The position numbers were made by a program, and so were the translations under genes. 42,500 nucleotides of DNA. Origin: Prorocentrum cordatum (taxonomy: Eukaryota; Sar; Dinophyceae; Prorocentrales; Prorocentraceae). Every line of letters begins with the position of its first letter. Positions within the stretch are counted from its first letter, which is position 1. Positions 10,941 through 20,045 of this stretch are shown here, in pieces. Under the pieces are notes generated by a model that was given only the letters and a program-made list of their open reading frames with translations, was not told where the DNA came from and made no database searches. Location: NCBI GenBank assembly GCA_963575745.1, contig CAUYUJ010000148.1:1-42500 (forward strand). Direction: 5' to 3'.

Positions 10941-11140
10941 GCCCAACCTTCTGCGGCAACTCGTGGGAGCCTACCATACCATCTTGTTGCATCTTGCGAA
11001 TCGATGATGGTCGACGCCAATCGACGCTAAATCGGCGCTAGTCAGCGCAAACCGACGCTAATCGGCGCTAATCGAAGCTAACTTGCGCTAAGCGGCTCTA
11101 GTAGACGCTAAGTCGGCGCTTTCTCATCGACCACCAGTCG
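10941..11140. repeat. Dispersed repeat family R2, copy 2
   Basis: It starts GGCAACTCGTGGGAGCC and CTTGCGAATCGATG and continues as roughly fifteen degenerate 9-12-bp units (AATCGGCGCT, AATCGACGCT, TAGACGCTAAG). It is longer than copy 1 at 4675-4815, so the internal units have expanded here. Confidence 0.82.
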
Positions 11141-11936
11141 CTGGCGCACGCCGATGCACTCCCAACGACGGGATTCCCCAATTACCGCGAAAGGCACGCG
11201 GAACGAGGGGAGGGGGGGAGGAGAGAGGCCACGCGGGGAGGAGAAGATCGGGCTCCTCCTCGAGGGCCTCCCTCCCCCGGCCGATCCTCCCTCTCCCGGG
11301 CCCGGGGCCAGCACTTCGGCCTCCGCGGGGCCGTGCAAGGGCGGGGAGTGGAAGCCAGGAAGAGCGAGGCGGAGCGATCCTCGAACGCCCCCCTCCAGTG
11401 GAGGGGGGGCGACCGAGGAGCGCTCCTTCTCCCGCGGAGGGGGGCTGCTCCACTGCGGTCGCACACGTGGGTGGAGGACCTCCAGCCGCGTGTGACCGCA
11501 ATGGCGCACCCCCCCTTGACCCCCTCCCTCCATAGACCCCTCAGCTGACTCCTCAACTGAGGCATTCATCATCAATCCCCCTTATGTGAACTCCCTCCTC
11601 CTCCTCCTCCTCCTCCTCCTCTCGTCCCTCCTTTGTGCTATGGCGTTGCTGCCCTTCATTCCCCCTCTGGTCCCTGGAGGCATTCCCATGCACAGCAAAA
11701 GCATTTTTATGTGGGGGGATCCCCGACCCGTTGTTCCTGCCTTGCTCGCTGCTTCGCCTGCCCACGCCACCCAGGAGTGAGGAATACAGTCATCGTGCTA
11801 CTACAAGGAACACATAATCAGGAAGGAAGGGGCTTTTCTGGCCACGGAGGGCATAGACCACAAACAGGCTCAACTACGTAAATCGGAAGAACAGCCTGAG
11901 CCCAAAACGGTCCTGATGTCCCGCCTGAGCCCAAAA
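11141..11936. other. Unassigned region with a short CTC tract
   Basis: A minus-strand frame of 155 codons (11108-11575) is P, R, S and G rich and without a domain. A CTCCTC tract lies at about 11593-11625. At 11894-11937 the phrase GCCTGAGCCCAAAAC occurs twice, 29 bp apart. The word AAAACGGTCCTGATG (11904-11918) reappears at 12345-12359 on the far side of the TIR element. Confidence 0.45.
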
Positions 11937-12333
11937 CTACGAGGCCAATGTTTATACACCATCACCGCCCGCAACAGTAGTTTATCGCAAAAGGGGTTAG
12001 GGGCAGGGTCATGCCAGACGACGCTGCGACGCCACGGCGACAAGGAGCGCGGCGCAGCTCGCAGGCGACATCGCATGGGAGTTCCTGAAGCAGGAACAGC
12101 ACTTCTTGGTGGTGGTGGTGGCGGTGTATGATAATCGCTCCACTTGGTAACCAAAATTGTATACACAACCACCGCGCGTGCTTTGATGAATTCTGTTTCG
12201 GTACTTCAGAGAGAGAGAGCGCAGCCCGGTTGCCGCTGGCGGGGGGAGGGGGACTGCCGGCTTTTCACCAGAGCAAAACTGCACCAAATCGCATCGTAGA
12301 TGATTCTCGATCTTGGTGGTGGTAGTCATATAC
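11937..12333 (-). mobile_element. Composite TIR (introner-like) element, copy 1
   Basis: Two short inverted-repeat units stand head to tail: unit a (about 12159-12333) and unit b (about 11937-12131). Read on the minus strand, each begins with a CACCACCAAG-type end and finishes with GCGGTGGTTGTGTATA or GCGGTGATGGTGTATA, so each has a terminal inverted repeat around ATACAC.ACCACC. Between them lie GGTTACCAAG and GGAGCGAT. The whole pair is matched by 16117-16471. Homology between the copies effectively starts at a GT (GTATATGA here, GTAGATGA there) and stops at an AG (CCTCGTAG here, CTTCGCAG there) on the minus strand, which is intron-like. No transposase frame is present, so it would be non-autonomous. 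Confidence 0.8.
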
Positions 12334-13090
12334 GGTGCTCGGACAAAACGGTCCTGATGCCAGCATCTTTACTGTAGCAACCCAACCGCGCGGCGTGGAG
12401 GCACGCAACGCACATGTCCGAAGTGCCTGCGAGGGGGGAAGCGTAAGAACCTCCTCCACCTCCTCGACGCCCTCCTGCTCTTGCCCGTAGTTCCCGTGTT
12501 GCCAGCGTCGTTGCTCTCCTCGCCGACTGCGCTTCCAGAAACCGCCCGCCTTCCACACCCGCCGCGGCCTGGATGAAACGCGCGACTTCCAGACTCTCGA
12601 GGAAGGGCCACAGCGATGCCACTTGGAAAGCCTCGACGTGTCCCATAGTTGGGCCGACCGTTCGCGAGGCAACGAGTCGCACAGACGCGCGACCACTTTG
12701 GGGTACGCTCTCCAGTCCGAGGGGCCCAAGGGAGCCCCGAGAGGACCCCAAGAGCGCCCAAGAGCGCCCCAAAAACGCCCCAAGAGGGCCCCCAAGACGC
12801 CCTGCCTGAGCTTCCGAAGAGGGACCATAACTTCCCAGCCCCGCCATTCTGAGCGACGGGGCCCAAGATCGCTCCAAGGGGCCTGCAAGACTCCCACTTT
12901 GCAGGCTCTTTGCAGGCCCCCCTCCACTCTCTGCAAGGACCCTGGAACGACCCTGCGAAACGGGGACCTCTCTCGTGTTGGTTATGGAACCTTCAGCCCC
13001 ACTGTTCAAAAAAAGGGGTGTGTGTGTGTGTGACATGCAGTCCCCCCACCACTGAAAACTCAAAATTCGTGCCGCGATAATTATCCTCTT
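12334..13090. other. Unassigned region with a short CCAAGAG-type stretch
   Basis: No gene assigned. At 12725-12800 a short series of CCAAGAGCGCC/CCAAGAGGGCC units belongs to the same satellite that dominates after 26.7 kb, so that repeat is not restricted to the right side. A GT run lies at 13017-13032. Confidence 0.55.
12637..12718 (+). repeat. Dispersed repeat R4, copy 1
   Basis: It contains GGGCCGACCGTTCGCGAGGC, a CGAGTCGCAC word and ACCACTTTGGGGTAC. The same order occurs at about 13973-14050, with GGGCCGACCGCTCGTGAGGC and ACCACTTCGGGATAC. Two copies define an approximately 80-bp dispersed repeat. Confidence 0.8.
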
Positions 13091-13195
13091 CCTCCTCGTG
13101 TTCCTCCTCCTCCTCCGCCTCCTTTTCCCTTTTGCCTCCTGCCCCTCCTCTTCCTCCTCCTTTTCCTTCTCCTCCTCCTCCTCCCCGGCCAGCGC
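13091..13195. repeat. CCT/TCC-rich pyrimidine tract
   Basis: Imperfect CTCCTC triplets with T-rich interruptions. No coding evidence. Confidence 0.85.
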
Positions 13196-14223
13196 ATCAG
13201 GCTCCTTCAAATCCGTCCAGAAACCCCACAAGGACCAAAGGAAACTGGAGGATCAATGGGGTATGTGTTACATGAGTCAGTAATGGTCCCATTGCTTCCC
13301 CGCCACTAATGCGCTTCCGCGGCGGCCCGTTCCACTTCATGTTGCTACACCGTCGTCATTCTAGCAACCCCCGTCGCAATTTATTTCGGGATGGGCTTGT
13401 GGATATACTTTTCGACCGCGAGCGACACAGGCAACTGCGCGCCGTGTAAGAACTCGGATTTGTCGAGGTATGTTTGTTTGGTATGCGGGCCCGCGAAGCA
13501 AGTCGAAAACCGTCCGAACACGAGTCGGGCCGCGACTTAGCAGCAGGAAAAGAAAGGCAACCGAAGCGAACGCGCGCGGGCAACCACTCAGAAGAATAAC
13601 TAAAAACGAAACTCCCAGACCGGTGGCGTGGAGATCCCGTTGGCGAGCAGCAAGTAAGCGCAGCCAAAATGGCGCGGCGGCGCGACCATAAACACGCAGA
13701 GGTCAACCACTCGGTGTGAGTCGGCACAAGGCACCGTCAAAGACGAGCATACAGGACGAACTGGCACACCCGGGCGACGTCCGTGCCGTAGGCGACACAA
13801 CTGCACCGTGTCATCGCAAGAGTGACTTGTGGAGACACGCGGCGAAAACAAATGTCTGGGGCAGCGGACACGGCTGATTAGCTACAAGACGCGCCGCAAA
13901 CCGGCCGGCCCACTCACCAAGCAGCCGCGGGGTACTTGTGGAGATACGCGAAGCGTCAGGAATTGTCACGTGATCGGGCCGACCGCTCGTGAGGCTGCGA
14001 GTCGCACTGAAGCGGGACCACTTCGGGATACATTGTCAGGTCCAGGGGTGCAAGTGTGACCGGTGAACAAACATGTGGTTGTACGCGTGGCCCCACCGAT
14101 GCCCTGACAGTGACGCTACTAGCGACCTCCCTGATGGCCCCTACTGCGAGGCCACTTACACGATGGGGGCCGCCCGAAAAGAGCACGTCGAGTGACGAGC
14201 CAGGAGGACAACGCCCGTCGTGT
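13196..14223. other. Unassigned region
   Basis: Non-repetitive GC-rich sequence without a recognisable gene. CTTGTGGAGAYACGCG occurs at about 13827 and 13933, a minor local repeat. The second R4 copy is inside this stretch (13973-14050). Confidence 0.45.
13973..14050 (+). repeat. Dispersed repeat R4, copy 2
   Basis: Partner of 12637-12718 with the same motif order and about 15-20 percent difference by eye. Both copies are on the plus strand, about 1.3 kb apart. Confidence 0.8.
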
Positions 14224-14520
14224 TTTTTTTTTGTGTGTGTGTGTGCGTGGCTGCACGTGCGCTTCTGTCCTAAATTGCCACCCCTTGCTGTCCCGCCTTT
14301 GCCGCCGCCGCTGCGCCTCGCCTTGTCTCCCCTGCCTTTTAGGCACTTGCCGTACGGCACATCCCCTTCCTCCTCCTCCTCCTCCTCCTCCTCCTCTTCC
14401 TCCTCCTCCTCCTCGTCCTCCTTTTTCCCCCTCCTCCTCCTCCTCCTCCTCCTCCCCCCTCTCCTCCTCCTCTTCCTCTTCCTCATCTTCCTCCTTCTCC
14501 ACCTCCTGGCCGCAGGCCTC
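14224..14520. repeat. GT run followed by long TCC tract
   Basis: A T8(GT) run lies at 14221-14247. From about 14368 to 14510 there is a long CTC/TCC tract with few interruptions. The glutamate-rich or serine/proline-rich frames here are microsatellite products. Confidence 0.9.
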
Positions 14521-15009
14521 CCCCCCCCCACATGCCTACCCAGGGCCTGCGCATGACACACTTGATCTGTTCGGGTGGGTCCAAGCCTCTGGTTTCTGAG
14601 TGGTGGGCCGGCCGCGCACGCTTTCGGCGCCCCGTTCCTCGACCTTCTAGGCCTCGACGCTGCGTGTGAGGCCGCGAAACCAAAAAGTAAGTTGTGTGTT
14701 TTGTGTGTTGTTGTTTGTGTGTGCTTTGTTCGTGGGTGTGAATATTTGTGTGTGCGTGTCTGCGTGCGTGCGTGCGTCGACACGTCTGGGGGCCTAAAGC
14801 GACCCCGCCCCTCCAGCGAAATCCGCCTCCCTCCCCGCCCGCCCGCACCTCCAAAACCTAGATCTTCAAACTGTTTGCACTTCGCGCTGCGCGCTGCGCG
14901 CAACGCGATGATCGGTCCCAACGCGGGGCGCGATGACCTGAGTCGGGTGCTGCTAGAACTGCCTTTGGCCTGAGGCCCCCCCAGGAGCTCCAAGCAGGCC
15001 CCCGCGGCC
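14521..15009. other. Unassigned region with GT-rich stretch
   Basis: A GTGTGTTTTGTGTG and TGCGTGCGTGCG segment lies at 14692-14777. No gene is recognised. The minus-strand LINE thumb region peters out near 15010. Confidence 0.5.
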
Positions 15010-16561
15010 CCCAAAACACGCCTCTGGAGGCCGAGAGGGCCATCGCAAGCAAGCAAAGAACCTTCTCTCCGCAACAGGCAGCCACTCTCCGATAAGCCAT
15101 GCGTGAGCTTGCCAAACACGACTGCCTTCTAGACCTCAATTGTCCTACGCCTGCTCAGACCTGAATGTCGCCAGAACTTGGACAGCCTGTCGAAGTCGGC
15201 ACGCGCCGCGCCCACGCGGCGACTGAGTTCGTTGCCCGCGGCGCCTATTCCATACATCGAAGCACCCTCATATCTTCTTGGGCTGGGATGACGTTTCCAT
15301 TCGAATCACGAATACTGCTGGCGCATCTGCTTTACAGAAGCTGGCATTTGCCCGGGCACAACTCCATGTGTTAAGATTTCCCAGATCTCTGCGTAGCAGC
15401 AAAGATGTGTTCCACCCCCCGCTTCATCCTTCCCAGAATCAGCGCGTCGTCCGCGCGCGGCAGGACGGCGATGGATCCGATGTCCTAGAGAGCTGGGTGC
15501 CATGCTGCAAGTTGGGAAATATCGTCTTCGATCTTTCTTGTCATGGTCATCACGAACAGGAAGGGTGATAGAAGGCATCCTTGCGATATCCCAGACGACA
15601 GCGGCCTCGAGGAAGAAGCCGCCCCGCTGTCCCGCACCTCAAAGAGCCTGTCGCTGCAAATCGCCTCGATTGCCTCCACTGCGTGCTCGGGCAAGCCGGG
15701 AGGTCGCGGACCGGGCAGCATGGCCAACGGGCCGACGGAGTCGAAAGCTCCCTGCCAGTCCAAGGCTAATGCGTACACATCACCTGATGATGTACCCACC
15801 TCCAAGTCCATAGGCCGACGGGGCGCAAACATTGCCTCTTGCGCCCCATGGTCCGATCGAAAACCAAATTGCGATCCCGTCGGCCTGGATTCTGCCCCTG
15901 CCTCCACCAAGCGTCGGCGCAGCAAAAACGCGAATACTTTGCGCCCAATCGCGCGAAGACTGGTTGGTCGATAATTCGCCCAATCGTCTGGTTTCCTTTG
16001 TCGTGCATTGCTGTTGGCCCATGCTGTGCGCCATCCTTGCGGCGCCCTTCGCCCTTGCCAACGGCGGTCCGCAAAAGTCGCGACGCGTTGCAACGCCCTC
16101 TAGTCGTCTGCAAGTGCTGCGAAGCCAATTCTCATGCACCACCACCGCCCGCAACAATAGTTTACCGCAAAAAAAGGGTCAGGGGCAGGGTCACCGCGGC
16201 GCAGCTCGCAGCTCGCAGACGCCATGGGGAGTTCCTGAAGCAGAAACAGAGCTTCTTGGTGGTGGTGAACAATATCGCTCCTCTTGGTAACCACACTTTT
16301 ATACACTACCACCGCGCGTGCTTTGATGAAGTCTGTTACGGCCCTTAAGAGAGAGGGGGCAGCCCGGTTGCCGTTGGCGGCGGGAGGGGGGCTGCGGGCT
16401 TTTCACCGTCGCAAAACTGCACCAAGTCGCATCGCAGATGATTCTCGATCTTGGTGGGGGTAGTCATCTACTGTGCTCAGAAGTGCCTTCCAATATTCTG
16501 GCGGGTTGCCGTCTGGCCCAGGTGCGCTGCCATCGCGCAGCTGGCGAAAACGTGCCCTGAC
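15010..16561 (-). pseudogene. LINE reverse transcriptase, interrupted
   Basis: The RT begins with FRQLRDGSAPGPDGNPPEYW (about 16550-16490), the usual LINE RT entry motif. The composite TIR element then intervenes. The RT resumes at 16093 with the NYRPTSL box (about 15975) and LDWQGAFDSV, motif A, with Asp codons near 15760 and 15745. GISQGCLLSPFLF is motif B (about 15592-15555). Motif C appears as PRADDALIL, with the two Asp codons at 15451-15446, after an in-frame TAG. The usual aromatic residue before ADD is Arg here. Further in-frame stops follow, then FDRLSKFWRHSGLS, and after a shift a thumb motif KLTHGLSE near 15105. All catalytic Asp codons survive, but the ORF is broken. Confidence 0.9.
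16117..16471 (-). mobile_element. Composite TIR (introner-like) element, copy 2, inside RT
   Basis: Same two-unit architecture as 11937-12333. Unit a is about 16300-16471 and unit b about 16117-16277, with CACCACCAAG-type starts and GCGGTGGTAGTGTATA or GCGGTGGTGGTGCAT ends on the minus strand. It splits the LINE RT between the PPEYWKALLST stretch and the next helix. On the minus strand it starts GTAGATGA and ends GGCTTCGCAG. A 5-bp direct repeat AGCAC lies just outside at 16477-16473 and at 16118-16114, a possible target-site duplication. Because the host gene is known (an RT), the boundaries can be judged better here than in copy 1. Confidence 0.82.
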
Positions 16562-16809
16562 CTCGCCGCCCGCGAAAAGGGCAAATTGGCCAGCAGCGCG
16601 CGTCCGAAGGCGGGTGCGTCGGAAACGTCGGCTGGAAGCGCGCCCCATTGCACCGTCTCGAGGCATGTTGCCATGGCGTCTGCTCGGACTTCGCTGATGA
16701 CTCGTTATCCTTACAAGTTCCGGGCCCGCCCCTGCTTGGCGAAACGGGTACCTCGGGGCTTCCTGATGCTATCCCAGGAACCAGGCGCCGCCAAATCATC
16801 CAACTAGTT

Positions 16810-17930
16810 GGGCTTATCTTCTCGTGCAGATTTTCGCGCAGCCGCGTGTTTCTCCTTCTCCTGCGCGGCGTTCCCGCCCGCTCGAGCCTGCGCTGTTTCT
16901 TGGATGGGCTGCGCTGCCCGGCCGCTGATCCACAGTTGTCTGGCTCGGGGTGGCTCGCGCGGCAAGACCTCGGCTGCAGTCTCGATCGCGGCCGGGGCGG
17001 CTTGCCGGGCGCCGTCGATCGCGTCGGCGGCGCCCGTGGCGTCCTCCGCGCAGTTCTGCAATAATGCCGTAACAGTTTGATGTCGTATACCCGGTGTTTG
17101 CGAACTCCTTCTGTTTTTGAGCGCGGTGTCGACGTGGCTGAGAATGCTGAAAATCGAGGTCGATCTGGCAACGCATTGCGAGCAGCCGCGTGGCCAGCGC
17201 TCCTTCGCGGCGGCAGCCACCAGGCGCCATTCGGTCAAAACTTGCGCCCGGCACGAGAAACAAATCGAGCAAAGCAAATTCGGCAACATGAAATCGCTGG
17301 GTGTTCGGCCGCTCTCCACGCATGCAACCCGTTGCCCGTCTGTCACGCTCTGAAAACTGCTGCTGATGCTGCGCTGCTGCGCCGTGCAGAACTCCATCAC
17401 TCGATCCCGTTTGGGCGACTCTTCTGTGCGTTTCGCGTCTGCTCCAAAAAAACGCAGTTCAAGCGCGCGTTCTTCGCTTCGCCATTGTTGGCCAAGCCGG
17501 GCGTTGAAGTCCCCAGCGATGCGTTCGAATCCATTCGCCGATATGATACTGGACAATTTTTCCAAGTCCAGGTAAATGCGCAATCGTTCGGGGAGTGGTC
17601 GGAGGGCGCGCGGGGCGTGGCCGGCGATTATCCGCCGGCTTGAACCTGCTTCCCCGTATCTTCAGGCGAGCGAGCCGGTCTGAATCTTGCAAGATGCCAC
17701 AGATGGACGGCAGTATCTCACTCCTGATCTAGGTTTGTCTGCGCTGCCTGCAGTTTCCGAGCCCGCCAAAATAATAAAGCGCCCATCGCTCGCGCAGCAC
17801 TCTGCATTCGAACCCCGCGTCTCCTGGGGGCAGAGGACATCGACGTTTAAAACACGCTTTGCCTCGCAAAGCTTCTCGTTGGTTAAGCCAGCGACGTTCC
17901 ACGCGGCGATTCTGACGCGCCCGCATTGCG
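16810..17930 (-). pseudogene. LINE AP-type endonuclease and linker
   Basis: The domain starts with RIAAWNVAGL (about 17920-17890; the Asn is a catalytic-site residue of the EEP family). VDVLCPQETRG follows (about 17835-17805; Glu ligand of the metal). After a frameshift comes IAGDFNARLG (about 17520-17490; catalytic Asp and Asn), and then PSDFMLPNLL (near 17300), corresponding to the conserved Asp near the C terminus. The linker that follows (about 17100-16810) is rich in A, R and Q with W-containing helices. The enzyme would nick target DNA to prime reverse transcription. Frameshifts between the Glu motif and DFN and after DFN show decay. Identification by motif order is secure. Confidence 0.85.
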
Positions 17931-18059
17931 AGCTCGAGGCTCCGCGCGGGCGCGGGCGCGGGCGCCGCAACGGCGCTGAACAACGATGGGGTGACAGTCC
18001 TCGCCCTCCGGGCCCCGTCACTTCCCCCCGTTCTCCCCTTCCCCTTGGCGCGCGTCAGT

Positions 18060-19190
18060 GGCGCGGGGCGGTGCTCTCTCGCTGGACGTGCGGGGCGCAA
18101 TCAAAGTCGCATCGTTTTGGAGGTCAGCCCAATTCTCCCATTCTGCACAGTGTCGTCTGAGCTTGAGTGCATGGTGAGCTTCTCGTCGTCATATCTAGAA
18201 AGCTTCGGAGCGCGCGCGGTCCCTCTGTGAGCTTCTCTCGCCCCATGTCGGCGTGCGTGGTAAGCTTCTCGTCGTCGATCTGGACGAAGGCCAGGAGCTG
18301 CTGAGGGCCGAATAGCATCTGGCTCGGGATCCTGACAGAGGCTGGCTAATTTTTATGTGGCCAGACCCTTTTGTTCTTGCAATTAACTGGTGAAGCTCGT
18401 AACATGCGCAGCGCTGTCTCTGCATCTCTGTCGTCGCTCATCTTTGCAAAGCCCCTTTGTAGATACCGCCTTTCATGCAGATGCCACTTGGCGCTGGCAT
18501 GTTTGACTTGGCCATCCCCTGTTTGAGAAATGCGACTGCCTCTTCCACCGATGCCAGTTCCTCCAAGCCCCCAGGGACAATCGTCTCAGTTGCCTGTTGT
18601 GGGGCGCGGCGTAGGTCGGCAAACTCCAAAGATCCGAGGCGCACTTCGACCTCAGGGCTCAATCAGGTATCTGACGCCGTCAGATAATGGCCGCGAGGGG
18701 TCAGCTTCGATTGCAGTCACTCGGGCTTCCACATGTCCCAACGAAGCCTTCAGCGGTGACACGGCAGCTTGACGATTACGTTGAAAAGATCTGTGGCTGT
18801 TGATGGCCGCGAGGTCCATCCGAATAGGCTTCAGGAGCTTCTGGGTCGCCTCTAACGTCGCGGGCGTGCTTGAAGATGCCCTTGCAACAGCACGTTCGTG
18901 CTGCCGTTGACGTGCTGCTGGGAGATATTCGGAAGCCAGTGCAAGAACCCCGTCCATATCATTCAGCGGGCTGTGAATCATTATCGCATTTGCTTTGGGC
19001 TTCCCTGGTATTGGGGTCCACGGTGGCGAAACAAGTGGGAAACATCCATCACTGAACACCTGCCTGACACGGGTGCCTGGCACGCGCGCGTCCCCATTCG
19101 CACCCGAAGCACACATCGCTGCAGGCATGCTCGCGCGAGAAGGTTGGATGAAGGGGACGTAGCGATGAAGAGAAAATGCAAGTGCTAGCC
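18060..19190 (-). pseudogene. LINE ORF1-like / N-terminal region
   Basis: A minus frame runs from about 19190 to 18652 and includes a helical stretch (SLGHVEARVTAIEADPSRPL). A shift then leads into LEFADLRRAPQQA and LEELASVEEAVAFLKQ (18640-18500). KMSDDRDAETALRMLRASPV follows (about 18440-18380), and LLAFVQIDDEKLT after a stop (about 18300). It lies directly upstream of the endonuclease in the same orientation, which is the expected place for the N-terminal nucleic-acid-binding part of a LINE protein. The coiled-coil-like helix fits, but I cannot name a domain. It is broken by at least one stop and two shifts. The upstream extension to 19494 is encoded by the CA microsatellite and is not counted. 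Confidence 0.6.
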
Positions 19191-19324
19191 AGGTGTGGTC
19201 AGTGAAAGATAAATGTGCCTGACGTGATCCAATGCACGCGTTCCAAAATTGAGCGAAACGCTGTGGGCACCGTGGGCCAGGGGCACATTTAGCACCCCCC
19301 GCCGGTCGGGGCCCATGGGCGGCA

Positions 19325-19450
19325 CAAACATTTGTATACACACACGCACACGCACGCGCGCACACACAAACACACACAGACACACACACACACACACACA
19401 CACGCACGCACGCACGCACGCACACACGCACGCAGGAACGCACACACGCA
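19325..19450. repeat. (CA)n / (ACGC)n microsatellite
   Basis: CACACA with CACGCACG variants. It provides a long stop-free frame in several phases, which is not evidence of protein. Confidence 0.97.
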
Positions 19451-19589
19451 CATGTTTTTTTTCCCACGTGTCCTGGTTTACATGTCTCCCACATCTCTCC
19501 TTCCCATATTTATTCCACATTTTTACGACTCCCAGGTTCGTTTTTTTTCCGGCGTTTCGAAGTTGGGCGGAAGGGGGGCGACCGCTGGT
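19451..19589. other. T-rich spacer
   Basis: Runs of T (about 19456-19463 and 19536-19545) are the main feature. No gene. Confidence 0.5.
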
Positions 19590-20045
19590 GTCGCCGGCGG
19601 CTGGTTTCGCTTGGCTGGTTTCGCCGACGGATGGTTCCGCCGCCCAGCGAAACCAGTTGCCGTCGGCGAGACCAGCTCCGTCGGCGAAACCAAGTGCTAT
19701 CGGCGAAACCAGCTGCCGTCGGCGAAACTGCCCGACCCGACCCGCCCGCGAGGGTCCGCCCGCCCGACCCGACCCGCCCGTTAGGGTTCGCGCGTGCTCC
19801 GTTGAGCGCGCCCCAAACTTTAATGTCCCGCCCGCCCGACCCGACCCGATCGTGAAGGTCCGCCCGCCCGACCCGGCCCGACCCGCCCGCTAGTGTCCGT
19901 CCGCCCGACCCGACCCGCCCGTCAGGGCTCGCGTCGGCGAAGCCAGCGTCGGCCAAACCAGCGCCCGGGCGAAACCAGCGGGGCGAAACCAGCGGGGCGA
20001 AACCAGCGCCGGCGAAACCAGCGCCGGCGAAACCAGCTCATGCCG
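19590..20045. repeat. GGCGAAACCAG and CCGACCCGACCCGC minisatellites
   Basis: Two alternating minisatellites. A 12-15-bp CGGCGAAACCAGC unit (19590-19730, returning at 19935-20040) flanks a CCCGACCCGACCCGCCCG series (19730-19930). Near 19590-19640 the first motif is in the reverse sense (GCTGGTTTCGCC), so the block contains an inversion. Confidence 0.92.

Larger units (their letters stand above)
15010..19190 (-). mobile_element. Long LINE (ORF1-like, endonuclease, reverse transcriptase), decayed
   Basis: Read from 19190 downwards on the minus strand, the order is an ORF1-like region, an AP-type endonuclease, a linker, a reverse transcriptase and an RT thumb. All are in one orientation over about 4.2 kb, as expected for one non-LTR element. 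Frames are broken many times by stops and shifts, so it is inactive. A composite TIR element (16117-16471) sits inside the RT. The 5' end borders a CA microsatellite (19325-19445). The 3' end near 15010 shows neither an RNase H domain nor a poly-A tail, so the copy is probably 3' truncated. Target-site duplications were not found. Confidence 0.88.

Noticed and set aside
13655-13676. Possible relic of the dinoflagellate spliced leader on the minus strand (GCCATTTTGGCT)
   Set aside because: Only 12 bases match, the flanks do not continue the leader sequence, and the word is itself nearly palindromic. A weaker CCGTTTTGGGCTCAGG resemblance at 11890-11940 is also insufficient.
13956-15119. A 387-codon minus-strand frame as a single gene
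   Set aside because: Its first part is LINE thumb sequence, its middle is Lys/Arg-rich from GT and GC-rich DNA, and its end is the TCC tract read as poly-Glu. It is a chance fusion of repeats.
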